A stretch of DNA of 49,305 nucleotides from Candidatus Binatia bacterium (GCA_022827045.1 JAJDTQ010000262.1:1-49305); one strand, 5' to 3'. Counted from the first letter of the stretch, positions 24,523 to 33,137 are shown. Notes: a model not told the origin generated them from the letters alone. Numbers and translations: made by a program.

Positions 24523-26769
24523 TTGGCCTATCAGACAGTCGGAAAACCCATGCCCCGCATCGAGGGCGCGGATAAAGTCACCGGCGCCACGCGCTACGCT
24601 GCGGATCTGCCGTTCCCTGACTCCCTGTACGCCAAGGTGCTACGCAGCCCGCTCCCCCATGCGCGCATACGCAAGATCGACACTAGCAAGGCCAAGGCGC
24701 TGCCGGGTGTCCACGCGGTGCTGACGGGCGCGGACCTGCCGGAAGTGTACGTGGGACTGCGTATGAAGGACATGCCGGTGCTGGCCAGGGACAAGGTGCG
24801 GTTCGTGAGCGACCCTGTGGCCGCGGTGGCCGCGGATACGCCGGAGATTGCCGACGCGGCGCTGGGTCTCATCGAAGTGGACTACGAGGAACTCCCAACG
24901 GTGTTTGATCCCTTGGAGGCGGTCAAGCCCGGCACCACGGCGTTGCACGACGCGCCGCGGGACTACAAGAACGCCCCGCCGCTGGCGGAGGGCGTCGACC
25001 CCGACCGGCCCAATGTCCAGTCCCACAGCATCTGGCAGAACGGCGACGTCGACGCCGGCTTCGACAATGCCGACCGCGTATTCGAGGGCACCTTCGCCAC
25101 GCAACTCGCGCACCACGGTTACCTGGAGCCCCACTCGTGTACGGTAGCGGTGGATGCGTCGGGCAACGTCGAGGTGTGGGCCTCCAACAAGGGGCCGTTC
25201 GCGCTCAAGAACCGGCTGGCCCAGGACCTCGAAATCGAGCCCGAGAAGGTCAACGTCCACATTCTTTCGGTGGGCGGCGACTTCGGCGGCAAGGCTTCGA
25301 TGATCGACACCCCCGTGTGCTACTACCTGGCAAGGGAGACCGGCCGGCCGGTGCGCATGGTCCTCACCTACACCGAGGAGATCGCTACCGCCGCCCACCG
25401 GCATCCGGCCATCGTCACACTGCGGGTCGGAGTCAAGAACGACGGCACCCTCACAGCCGTCGACGGCAAGGTCACGTTCGCGGGAGGCGCCTACGCCGCC
25501 TGGAAAGCCAACCCCGAGATCACGGTGCTGGGCGCCAAGCGGCTGGCCAGCTACTACCGGATTCCGGCCATTCGCATCGAGACCGTTTGCGCCTACACCA
25601 ACCAGGTTCCGTGCACCCAGACCCGCACTCCGGGAAGCCCGCAGATCGTCTTCGCGGTGGAATCCCAGATGGGTCAGATCGCCCGGGAGATGGGCATCGA
25701 CCCCGCCGACTTCCGCCTGCGCAACCTGGTGGTCCCTGGCGACACCTCGCCGCTGGGCGCCAAGTGGGACGGCATCCTAGCCAAGGAGACCCTCGAGAAG
25801 GCGGTGGAGGCGTCGGGATGGCGCACCGGCTCGCCCGGACCCAACCGGGGACGCGGCATCGCGCTCTACGAACGCGGTGCCGGCGGCGGCAACGCCAACG
25901 CCGGCATCGATCTGGATGAAGACGGCACGGTCACGGTTCTCGTCGGCGTACCCGACGTGGGGCCCGGAATCCACACCGCGATCGTACAGATCGTGAGCGA
26001 GACCCTGGGCACCGCGCCCGAGACCATTCGCATCCGCGTCGAGGACACCGACAACTCACCCTGGGATCCCGGCACCGGCGGCAGCAAGTCCACCAACACC
26101 ACCGGACACGCCGCCCACAAGGCCGCCCAGGAGGTGCACGAAATGCTCGTGGCGTGCGCCGCCAGGAAGCTCGGCTGTGAGCCCAACCAGGTGGGCCGGG
26201 TGGACGGCCGCTTCGCCGCCCCCGAGGGCGGCGATCTGTCCTTCGCCGAAGTGGCCCGGGCCGCCATCGCCGAGGCCGGCGGCTCGTTCCACCACGATAC
26301 GGTCTTCGCCCCCGAGGGCCAGCCGCCCATCACCTCGTTCGCGGCCCAGATCGCCGAGGTGGAAGTCGATCCGGAAACCGGCCAGGTGAAAGTCACCCGC
26401 ATGACCACGGCCCACGACTCCGGCCGTATCATCAACCATCTGACCTACCAGGGTCAGATCGACGGCGGCGTGGTTAACGGCGTGGGCTTCGCGCTGATGG
26501 AAGACAACCCCATGTCCGACGGCAAGATCACCACCCTGAACCTGGGCGACTTCAAGCTCCCCTGCGCCAAGGACATTCCCCGGCTCGACACCGTGTTCGT
26601 CGAGCAGGGCGAAGGCCCCGTCCCCTTCCAGGGCAAGGCCATCGGCGAGCTCCCCAACGTCCCCACCGCCGCCGCCATCGCCAACGCCGTGGCCGACGCC
26701 ACCGGCGCGCGGGTGTACGACCTGCCGCTCACCGCGGAGAAGGTGTACGCGGCGCTGCACGAATCGTAA
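24523..26769 (+). CDS. Xanthine dehydrogenase family molybdopterin-binding subunit
   Basis: A 748-residue large subunit of the molybdenum hydroxylase (xanthine/aldehyde/CO dehydrogenase) family, full length for a separate Mo subunit. N-terminal marks are GKPMPRIEGADKVTGATRYAAD; the Mo-site Glu is in GKAIGELPNVPTAAAIANAV near the C-terminus. The start is a TTG with GGAGGTGAA just upstream. Such enzymes hydroxylate heterocycles or aldehydes and normally need a 2Fe-2S and an FAD subunit, yet neither is encoded beside it. They may lie elsewhere, or this may be one of the family members with other partners. Confidence 0.92.
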   Translation: MAYQTVGKPMPRIEGADKVTGATRYAADLPFPDSLYAKVLRSPLPHARIRKIDTSKAKALPGVHAVLTGADLPEVYVGLRMKDMPVLARDKVRFVSDPVAAVAADTPEIADAALGLIEVDYEELPTVFDPLEAVKPGTTALHDAPRDYKNAPPLAEGVDPDRPNVQSHSIWQNGDVDAGFDNADRVFEGTFATQLAHHGYLEPHSCTVAVDASGNVEVWASNKGPFALKNRLAQDLEIEPEKVNVHILSVGGDFGGKASMIDTPVCYYLARETGRPVRMVLTYTEEIATAAHRHPAIVTLRVGVKNDGTLTAVDGKVTFAGGAYAAWKANPEITVLGAKRLASYYRIPAIRIETVCAYTNQVPCTQTRTPGSPQIVFAVESQMGQIAREMGIDPADFRLRNLVVPGDTSPLGAKWDGILAKETLEKAVEASGWRTGSPGPNRGRGIALYERGAGGGNANAGIDLDEDGTVTVLVGVPDVGPGIHTAIVQIVSETLGTAPETIRIRVEDTDNSPWDPGTGGSKSTNTTGHAAHKAAQEVHEMLVACAARKLGCEPNQVGRVDGRFAAPEGGDLSFAEVARAAIAEAGGSFHHDTVFAPEGQPPITSFAAQIAEVEVDPETGQVKVTRMTTAHDSGRIINHLTYQGQIDGGVVNGVGFALMEDNPMSDGKITTLNLGDFKLPCAKDIPRLDTVFVEQGEGPVPFQGKAIGELPNVPTAAAIANAVADATGARVYDLPLTAEKVYAALHES

Positions 26770-27320
26770 GAGCGCGTCCGAACCGTTGACTTGTAACAAC
26801 GTAGGGGCGACCGGCCGGTCGCCCCTACGGCACTCCCACCGTCGCACAGCCTGTAGACTACCTCGTACAGGTAGGTCAGATTCGCCAGAATCTCCTCATC
26901 GGCGGCGGTGAGATCGACCGGCTTGCGGAAGGGCTGCGGCCAGTCGATGCCGGTGGGCCAGTACACTTCGACGGTGTTGCCGTCGGGGTCGTTGAAGTAG
27001 ATGCCGATGGCGTTGCCGTGGCTGTTGACGTGCTGGATAGGGATGCCGCGTTCGACGAAGTCCCGGTGGAAGGCTTTCAACTCGGCGAGGGTGCCGCAGC
27101 GGAAGGATAGCTGCGTGACGATGCTCTCGCCGCCTTCCCTGCCGGGGCGCAACTGCAGCTCGTGGTGCTCTTGATGACGCTCTTGAGCGGTCATGAACAC
27201 GGTGCCGGTGTCGCTCTCGTCGCTGACCGTGAGCCCGAGCACGTCGCGGTAGAAGGCCTTGGAACGCTCGATGTCGTGGACCAGCAGGCCCACGTGGCCC
27301 AATGATGAGACCTTCGGCAT
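26454..27320 (-). CDS. VOC/glyoxalase family protein with run-on C-terminus
   Basis: The first 160 or so residues are a single VOC domain: VSSLGHVGLLVHDIERSKAFY at the start, a HHELQL strand and a closing IYFNDPDGNTVEVYWPTG. It resembles glyoxalase/bleomycin-resistance or catechol-dioxygenase-like proteins. The domain ends almost exactly where the 28-base palindrome starts (26828). The frame then reads through the palindrome (VGATGRSPLR) and 316 bases into the antisense strand of the molybdenum subunit gene before a stop at 26454. Normal relatives stop at about 150-170 residues, so the last 120 residues are probably an accident of repeat insertion. Confidence 0.8.
   Translation of the reverse strand: MPKVSSLGHVGLLVHDIERSKAFYRDVLGLTVSDESDTGTVFMTAQERHQEHHELQLRPGREGGESIVTQLSFRCGTLAELKAFHRDFVERGIPIQHVNSHGNAIGIYFNDPDGNTVEVYWPTGIDWPQPFRKPVDLTAADEEILANLTYLYEVVYRLCDGGSAVGATGRSPLRCYKSTVRTRSYDSCSAAYTFSAVSGRSYTRAPVASATALAMAAAVGTLGSSPMALPWKGTGPSPCSTNTVSSRGMSLAQGSLKSPRFRVVILPSDMGLSSISAKPTPLTTPPSI
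26801..26828. repeat. Perfect 28-base palindrome
   Basis: GTAGGGGCGACCGG is followed directly by its inverse complement, with no loop. It lies 31 bases after the molybdenum subunit stop and inside the extended frame of the VOC gene on the other strand. A related GTAGGGGCG element is at 28487-28511. Confidence 0.8.
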
Positions 27321-27362
27321 GATGGGTTTCCTCCTGTCGGCTTCCCCTCCGGGCTGCTTCCG

Positions 27363-28391
27363 TCAGCCGTTGTAGAAGCGCTCGGCGTTGGCGTAGAGCA
27401 CCTTGTGCTTCTGCGTGTCCGACATGTCCTCGCGGGCGCTCAGCTCGTCGATGTCGCCGTAGAACTCGCCCTTGTGGCGCTCGTGGGGGTAGTCCGAGGC
27501 GAAGAGGATGCGGTCCTCGCCCACGAGTTGCAGCACGGTGGGTAGGGTCCTCTCCTCCACCTCGCAGCTGAAATAGATGTTGCCGTCGCGCACGTAGTCG
27601 CTGGGGCGCTTGGTCAACACCGGACACCACCGCCTTCGTCGCTCGTAGTTCTCGTCCATGCGGTCCATCATGTAGGGGGCCCAGCCGGCGCCCGCCTCCA
27701 GGAAGGCGAAGCGCAGGTCGGGGAAACGCTCGAACACGCCCTCGGTCATCATATCGGTGAACTGGATGAGCTGCGACAGCGGGTGCTCCAGCGTGTGGGT
27801 CTTGAAGAGGTTGTCGGAGTTGTCGATGCCGATGCGCTGACTCACGGCACCGTGGATGGCCAGGCAGCAGCCGAGCCGCTGGGCTTCCTCGTAGAGGGGG
27901 TCGAAGTCGCGGTGGCCGTAGTGCTTGCCGGCGGCCGTCACCGACGGCAGCATGGCACCCGGCATACCCAACTCCGTCACCGCGACGCGAAGCTCGCTCA
28001 CGGCTTCCGGTATGTTCTGGGCCGGGATCAGCGCCACCGCGCGCAGGCGCTCGCTGGCCTGCATGAACTTCTCATGGACCCAGCGGTTGTACGCCCGTGC
28101 AATGGCCGCGGCATAGTCCCGGTCCTGGATCATCCCGCTGGCAAGACCCACCGACGGATACAGGTAGGAGGTCTCGATGCCGCAGCGGTCGAGAAACTCC
28201 ACCCAGCGCTCGGCGTTGGGATCGTCCTCCTCGGTCAGACGCGAAAAGCCGCGGACGAAGCCGTCGACGCTTGGAAACAGCGAGTAGACGGTCCAGGGCA
28301 GTTGGTTGTAGGGCGGCTCGAAGAACTCCTTGATCTCCCCGGGATGCTCCATCACGTGGCCGTCCGCATCGACGGCGCGGTACTTGCTCAT
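27363..28391 (-). CDS. Amidohydrolase-2 family protein
   Basis: A 342-residue TIM-barrel metal-dependent hydrolase/decarboxylase. It shows AVDADGHVMEHP at the start, CLAIHGAVS in the middle, a long RFAFLEAGAGWAPYMMDRMDE segment typical of the family, and the metal Asp in ILFASDYPHERH. It differs from the amidohydrolase at 23290 in most positions and is not a recent duplicate. The ATG at 28391 begins the conserved domain; the longer frame to 28478 is Arg-rich and unlikely. The VOC gene follows 42 bases downstream on the same strand, so the two probably form an operon. Confidence 0.88.
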   Translation of the reverse strand: MSKYRAVDADGHVMEHPGEIKEFFEPPYNQLPWTVYSLFPSVDGFVRGFSRLTEEDDPNAERWVEFLDRCGIETSYLYPSVGLASGMIQDRDYAAAIARAYNRWVHEKFMQASERLRAVALIPAQNIPEAVSELRVAVTELGMPGAMLPSVTAAGKHYGHRDFDPLYEEAQRLGCCLAIHGAVSQRIGIDNSDNLFKTHTLEHPLSQLIQFTDMMTEGVFERFPDLRFAFLEAGAGWAPYMMDRMDENYERRRRWCPVLTKRPSDYVRDGNIYFSCEVEERTLPTVLQLVGEDRILFASDYPHERHKGEFYGDIDELSAREDMSDTQKHKVLYANAERFYNG

Positions 28392-28486
28392 CTTCCCTCG
28401 TCTCCTTCCGTAACGCTGCCGCTTCGGGCTTCGGGTAATCCTATTACCCCGGCCGAACCTTGACAAGGACCGGCTCATGTGGCCTT

Positions 28487-28511
28487 GTAGGGGCGGGTTT
28501 CGGACCCGCCC
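28487..28511. repeat. GTAGGGGCG-type hairpin
   Basis: GGGCGGGT (28491-28498) and ACCCGCCC (28504-28511) pair around a 5-base loop, preceded by GTAG. It shares the GTAGGGGCG start with the palindrome at 26801. It lies in the divergent gap between 28391 and 28561. Confidence 0.6.
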
Positions 28512-28560
28512 TCATCCGACAGACTCCTGGTTCCCGCGGCCACCAAAGGAGGTCTCTCTC

Positions 28561-29814
28561 ATGGCACCGCAGTACGCGTCCAAGCTCATCTACGGCAACG
28601 AGATATCGGACTGGCAGGAGCGGCTCAACACGGACCGCATGCGCCGGGAGCGGGCCCAGCGGGCCAAACGAATCATGCGCGAGCACGGCATTCCCGCACT
28701 GCTGGAAGCCAACTCCGCCAACATCCGCTACCTCACCGGCCTCAAGGGGTTCAACTATCCCATGTGCCGCTACACGTTGTTCTTCGCCGACCATGACCCG
28801 GTCATGTACGAGCACAGCGGCCACTTCCACCAGATGCCGGACCAGGCGCCCTGGATCACCGAGTGGCGGCCGGCGCGGGCCTGGCTCACCGCGGCCTGCG
28901 GCATCGAGGCGGCCAAGGACGAGGCGCGGCAGTTCGCCGCCGACATCCACGACGAACTCAAGAGCCGCGGGCTCCTGAACGAGAAGATCGGCTTCAGCGC
29001 CTTCGACGGCATCGCCCGGGAGGCCCTCACCAACGCCGGCGTCAAGAACCTGGTGGACTTCAGCCTGGTGATGAAGGAGATCCGCAAGATCAAGACCCCC
29101 GACGAGATCGATTGCCTGAAGACCGCCGCCGCCATCGTGGAGGGCGTCTGGTACAGCATCTGGGAGAACGCCAAGCCGGGCGTCCGCGACACCGAGCTTT
29201 CGGGGGTCGCCACCAAGGCGGGCTATGACATGGGCGCCGAGTCGGCGCCGCCGGGCGGCTGGCGCTCCGGACCCAGCACTTTCGACCGCGGCTTCCATCA
29301 GTCGAGCCGGCTCCTGCAGACGGGTGACCTCTTGTACGGCTCGCTATGCGGCTTGACCTATCAAGGGTACGCGACTTGCACCTACCGGACGTTCATCGTC
29401 GGCAGGAAGCCCAACGCCAAGGAGCAGGACTGGTACAAGCGAGTGAAGGACAGCGTCGACGGCGTCATCGACGCCATCAAGCCGGGTGCCACCACGGCCG
29501 ACGCCGCCAAGCACTTCCCGCCCGCTTCGAGCTGGGGATACAAGGAGGAATGCGAGGTGCTCGCCAGCGAGATCGGCCACGGCATCGGCCTCACCCAAGG
29601 CAGCACCAACTACGACATCCCGATCATCAACCGGCAGTGGTCGCTGAACTACCCGCAGGTGTTCGAGGAGGGCATGACCATCGCCATCGAGAGCCGCGAG
29701 GGCGAGACCCGCGTGGGCGGCGTGCGGCTGGAGAACATGGTGGTGGTGACCAAGGACGGCGCCGAGATCATGGACCACTTCCCACGGGAGGAAATTCTGG
29801 TGGCGCCGCGCTAG
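28561..29814 (+). CDS. M24 (creatinase/aminopeptidase P fold) protein without the two metal Asp
   Basis: A 417-residue two-domain protein. The N-terminal domain has ANSANIRYLTGLKGF, as in creatinase and prolidase. In the C-terminal pita-bread domain, GHGIGL (His340), an IES Glu (E377) and VRLEN (E391) are kept. The segment that normally reads VDxG...SDxTRTF instead reads SLCG...TCTYRTF: the two metal-binding Asp positions are Leu262 and Cys273. That argues against a classic di-metal peptidase and for a creatinase-like C-N hydrolase or another non-peptidase role. AGGAGG upstream supports the ATG at 28561. Confidence 0.85.
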   Translation: MAPQYASKLIYGNEISDWQERLNTDRMRRERAQRAKRIMREHGIPALLEANSANIRYLTGLKGFNYPMCRYTLFFADHDPVMYEHSGHFHQMPDQAPWITEWRPARAWLTAACGIEAAKDEARQFAADIHDELKSRGLLNEKIGFSAFDGIAREALTNAGVKNLVDFSLVMKEIRKIKTPDEIDCLKTAAAIVEGVWYSIWENAKPGVRDTELSGVATKAGYDMGAESAPPGGWRSGPSTFDRGFHQSSRLLQTGDLLYGSLCGLTYQGYATCTYRTFIVGRKPNAKEQDWYKRVKDSVDGVIDAIKPGATTADAAKHFPPASSWGYKEECEVLASEIGHGIGLTQGSTNYDIPIINRQWSLNYPQVFEEGMTIAIESREGETRVGGVRLENMVVVTKDGAEIMDHFPREEILVAPR

Positions 29815-29820
29815 AGGAAT

Positions 29821-29871
29821 GGCGTCCTTCGACTTCGCTCGGCTGCACCTCGCTACGCTCAGGACGAACGG
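29821..29871. repeat. Half copy of the 24383-24489 repeat
   Basis: This matches the left arm of the large inverted repeat at 24383 almost base for base, from GGCGTCCTTCG through CTACGCTCAGGACGAACGG. The right arm is absent. It lies just after the M24 gene. Confidence 0.75.
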
Positions 29872-29924
29872 TCAAGGGCTTTGTCCCGTACCAACGGATC
29901 GGAAACGCAAAGGAGGAGAGAACG

Positions 29925-31001
29925 ATGGGTGATTCACTCCGCTATTACGTGGCGTTCAACGGCGGGCTTACCGTCTACGAAAATCGCGGCGGCAGGCTGG
30001 AGGCGTGCACCGAGCATTTTCCGGGGCAGACCGTGGACGGCCTGGCCGGCTCCAAGACCCGGCCCGAGCGCGTCTTCGCCGCCGTCCCCTTCGACGGCGC
30101 CTACCGCACCGACGACGCGGGCAAGAGCTGGAAGAGAGTCATCGAGGGCGACGCCCGCTGCTTCGCGGTGGACCCTGACGACGACCGCGTGGTCTATGCC
30201 GGACTCGGTCCCGTGCAACTCATGCGCAGCGAGGACGGCGGCGACACCTGGGAGAACCTGGAGAGCCTGCAGCAGATGCCCGAGGAGGTCCAGAACCAGT
30301 GGTGCGTCCCGGGGCCGTACGTCGGCGTGCAGTTCCCGCACGTCTGCAACATCTTCATCCATCCCGACGACAGCGACCTCCTGCTGTTGACGCTGGAGCA
30401 CGGCGGCGTCGTGCGCAGCGAGGACCGGGGCAAGACCTGGGAGGACGCCAGCAGCGGCATCGACTATCTCGACATGCACCACATCTACAACTATCCGGGC
30501 AGCAAGGACCGCTACTACGTGTCGTGCGCCCGGGGTTTCTTCCGCAGCGACGACCGCGGAAGGCAGTGGCGCCGGGTCGAGGACGGCATGCCGTGGGGCT
30601 ACACCGAAAAGTACAGCTACACCCACGACTGGTACTTCCTGCCGGGCGACACCCCGCGGATGATGGTGTGCGGCGGCCGCGGCTCGCCCGGGGTCTGGCG
30701 CGGCGAGAGCACCAACCCCCACGGCGTGATCATGCTGAGCGATGACGAGGGCGCGACTTGGCGCACCGTCACCAACGGGCTGACCGAGATGATGCCGTAC
30801 ATGCCATGGACGCTGCAGCGCCACCCCGAAGACGCGAATACGGTCTTCGCCGCCATGGGGGACGGCGCCCGCGGCTTCGGTTTCGATCCCAAGGTTCAAG
30901 GCATCGGCGCCCTCTACGTCACCCGCGACCGCGGGGACTCCTGGGAGCCGGTACTGCCCGAGCTTCCGTCGGTGCTGACCGCCTGCGTGACGCCCCAGTA
31001 G
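29925..31001 (+). CDS. BNR/sortilin-type beta-propeller protein
   Basis: A 358-residue protein built of repeats with the Asp-box pattern S-x-D-x-G-x-T-W: RTDDAGKSW, RSEDGGDTW, RSEDRGKTW, RSDDRGRQW, LSDDEGATW and VTRDRGDSW are visible. This is the sialidase/Ycf48/VPS10-type propeller fold. There is no signal peptide, so it may be cytoplasmic. Such proteins bind sugars or partner proteins or are glycosidase-like; no catalytic residues can be assigned. AGGAGGAG gives a strong ribosome-binding site for the ATG at 29925. It precedes the second dihydroxyphthalate-decarboxylase-like gene. Confidence 0.85.
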   Translation: MGDSLRYYVAFNGGLTVYENRGGRLEACTEHFPGQTVDGLAGSKTRPERVFAAVPFDGAYRTDDAGKSWKRVIEGDARCFAVDPDDDRVVYAGLGPVQLMRSEDGGDTWENLESLQQMPEEVQNQWCVPGPYVGVQFPHVCNIFIHPDDSDLLLLTLEHGGVVRSEDRGKTWEDASSGIDYLDMHHIYNYPGSKDRYYVSCARGFFRSDDRGRQWRRVEDGMPWGYTEKYSYTHDWYFLPGDTPRMMVCGGRGSPGVWRGESTNPHGVIMLSDDEGATWRTVTNGLTEMMPYMPWTLQRHPEDANTVFAAMGDGARGFGFDPKVQGIGALYVTRDRGDSWEPVLPELPSVLTACVTPQ

Positions 31002-31031
31002 CTTGGACCCGTCACCAACCGCATTCGACCC

Positions 31032-31060
31032 GGAACGGACCGTTTGAGACGGTCCGTTCC
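31032..31060 (+). promoter_or_regulatory. 12-bp hairpin occupying the ribosome-binding region
   Basis: GGAACGGACCGT (31032-31043) and ACGGTCCGTTCC (31049-31060) form a perfect 12-bp stem with loop TTGAG. It ends six bases before the ATG at 31067, where no Shine-Dalgarno is seen. It could end the upstream transcript, bind a regulator, or control translation. Confidence 0.55.
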
Positions 31061-31066
31061 GGCACC

Positions 31067-32083
31067 ATGCACATGAAAAAACTCCAACTCAGCCTCGTCT
31101 CCTCCAGATACGAACGCATCGCACCGCTTCTCGACGGCACGGTCCCGGTGGAAGGAGTGGAGTTGGTGTGGACCCATTCGAACCCGTCCGAGACGTTCTG
31201 GCGGCAACTTCGGTTCGGCGAGTTCGATGTCGCCGAGATGTCCATGTCCTCCCTGCTCATCGCGAAGGCTCGGGGACACGACATGGTGGCGATCCCGGTG
31301 TTTCCGTCCCGGCGCTTCATGCACCTGGCCCTCTACGTCCACAAGGATTCCGGCATCGATCGGCCCGAGGAATTGGCCGGCAAGCGTATCGGCGTGGGCG
31401 AATACCAGCAGACCGCGGCGCTGTGGGCACGCGGCACCCTGGAGCACGACTTCGGCGTGTCCCAGTACGGCGTAGACTGGTACATGGAACGAAGCGAGGA
31501 GCTGAGCCACGGCGGCGCCACCGGCTTCACGCCGCCGGAAGGCATTCGCTTCCACCGCATCCCGCGGGACAAGAGCCTGATCTCGATGCTGGTGAACCGC
31601 GAGCTCGATACGGCCATGCTGCTGAGCACCTTCCATGCCGAACCCAACGTCATCGACCGCTCCACCGGGGACCGCCGCGAAGGCGACGAGGACCTCGTCA
31701 GGTCGCTGTTCCCGGACATGATGGCCGAAGGCCGGCGCTACGTGGAGGCTCACGGGTTCGTCCCCATCAACCACTGTTATGTGATCCGCGGCGATGTGCA
31801 CGAGAAGCACCCCTGGCTCGCCTTCAACCTCCATGCCGCCTTCACCAAAGCCAAGGAACACTGGCTCCGGCAGCTGCCGCGCGCCATCCCGTCGGACCTT
31901 TTCTTCGGCCCCGCATACCTGGAGCAGACCCGGGCCATCGTCGGAGAAGACCCCTTCCCCTACGGCATCAAGGACAACGCCGCCATGCTCGAGACTCTTG
32001 TCGACTACTCGTTCGAGCAGAAGCTCACGCCACGCAAGCTCCCGCTGGAGGAAGTATTCGCCCCGAGCACGCTGGACCTTTGA
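31067..32083 (+). CDS. 4,5-dihydroxyphthalate decarboxylase-like/NMT1-fold protein, paralogue 2
   Basis: A 338-residue protein of the same family as those at 18822 and 35301. It shares FDVAEMSMSSLL, IPVFPSRRF, ELAGKRIGVGEYQQTAALW and the C-terminal PFPYG. It lacks a signal peptide and any neighbouring ABC permease, so a cytoplasmic enzyme is favoured. ATGs at 31067 and 31073 are both possible starts. The start region carries a hairpin instead of a normal ribosome-binding site. An aldo/keto reductase gene follows after 37 bases. Confidence 0.82.
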   Translation: MHMKKLQLSLVSSRYERIAPLLDGTVPVEGVELVWTHSNPSETFWRQLRFGEFDVAEMSMSSLLIAKARGHDMVAIPVFPSRRFMHLALYVHKDSGIDRPEELAGKRIGVGEYQQTAALWARGTLEHDFGVSQYGVDWYMERSEELSHGGATGFTPPEGIRFHRIPRDKSLISMLVNRELDTAMLLSTFHAEPNVIDRSTGDRREGDEDLVRSLFPDMMAEGRRYVEAHGFVPINHCYVIRGDVHEKHPWLAFNLHAAFTKAKEHWLRQLPRAIPSDLFFGPAYLEQTRAIVGEDPFPYGIKDNAAMLETLVDYSFEQKLTPRKLPLEEVFAPSTLDL

Positions 32084-32120
32084 GGCGGCGGCGCGGCGCG
32101 CGCTGTCAGGGAATGACCCC

Positions 32121-33113
32121 ATGCAAACGGCGATCTTCGGCAACACGGGCGAGAAGCTCTCACGCATCGGGCTCGGCTGCTTCTCCATGTCGGGCGCGTA
32201 CGGCGCGGCGGACGACGCGGAGTCCATTGCCACGATTCACCGGGCCATCGATCTCGGCGTCACGCTTCTGGATACCTCGGCCAGCTACGGGCGGGGACAC
32301 AACCACCGGCTCATCGGCAAGGCTCTGAAGGGCGGGAAGCGCGAGAAGGTCTTCATCCACTCCAAGACCGGAACCATCCGCGCCGGCGACGGCTCGTCGG
32401 TGGCGCAGGGCAGCGGAACGCCGGACCGGTTGCGTCAGGTCTGTGAGACCAGCCTCGAAAACCTGGACATCGAGACGCTGGATGCGTTCTGCCTGTCGCG
32501 GGTCGATCCCACCGTGCCCATCGAGGAAACGGTCGGGGCCATGGCCAGGCTGGTGGACGAGGGCAAGACCCGCTTCATCGCCCTTTCGGAAGCCGCCGCC
32601 GGGACCCTGCGCCGGGCCATGAAGGTTCACCCCTTGGTGTCGCTCCAGTACGAGTATTCGCTCTGGACGCGGGACGTCGAAAGCGGACACCTTGCGGCAT
32701 GCGATGAGCTGGGCCTCGGGTTGATGGCCTACGCGCCCCTTGGCTACGGCTTCCTGGCCGGGACGGTGGGCGGCCGCGACGCGCTTGAGGAAGGCGACAC
32801 GCGCCACAAGTTTCCCCGCTTCGCGGACGAGAACGCGGCCTCCAACCGCGAGCGCGTGGATGCGATCCGCACGGTCGCCGCCGCGCGTGGCGCGACGACG
32901 GCGCAGATCTGCATCGCATGGGTGCTGGCGCGGGGCGGCAACGTCTTCCCCATACCCGGCTGCAAGCGGCGCACCCACCTGGAGGAGAACCTCAAGGCCC
33001 TGGACATCGCGCTGACGGCCGAAGACCTCGCCGCGCTGGATGCCGCGTTCCCGCCGGGCGCGGCCGCGGGGGACCGCTATCCGCCCGACGGCATGGCGCG
33101 GGTCAATCTGTAG
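32121..33113 (+). CDS. Aldo/keto reductase lacking the catalytic His
   Basis: A 330-residue TIM-barrel NADPH-type oxidoreductase. Three of the four catalytic residues are in place: Asp51 and Tyr56 in LDTSASYGRG, Lys82 in HSKTG. The fourth, normally His in the LHRVDP motif, is Ser126 in LSRVDP. The rest is typical (ETVGAMARLVDEGKTRFIALSE, APLGYGFLAG, IPGCKRRTHLEEN). It belongs to the AKR13/pyridoxal-reductase-like group. Changes at this His shift related enzymes toward other reductions, so a non-standard activity is possible. It is probably co-transcribed with the upstream decarboxylase-like gene. Confidence 0.88.
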   Translation: MQTAIFGNTGEKLSRIGLGCFSMSGAYGAADDAESIATIHRAIDLGVTLLDTSASYGRGHNHRLIGKALKGGKREKVFIHSKTGTIRAGDGSSVAQGSGTPDRLRQVCETSLENLDIETLDAFCLSRVDPTVPIEETVGAMARLVDEGKTRFIALSEAAAGTLRRAMKVHPLVSLQYEYSLWTRDVESGHLAACDELGLGLMAYAPLGYGFLAGTVGGRDALEEGDTRHKFPRFADENAASNRERVDAIRTVAAARGATTAQICIAWVLARGGNVFPIPGCKRRTHLEENLKALDIALTAEDLAALDAAFPPGAAAGDRYPPDGMARVNL

Positions 33114-33137
33114 CAACCTGGAGGAACGGCGGGCCGG

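Noticed and set aside
29346..29924. N-terminal extension of the BNR-repeat protein
   Set aside because: It overlaps the M24 gene in another frame and crosses a repeat; AGGAGGAG marks the start at 29925.
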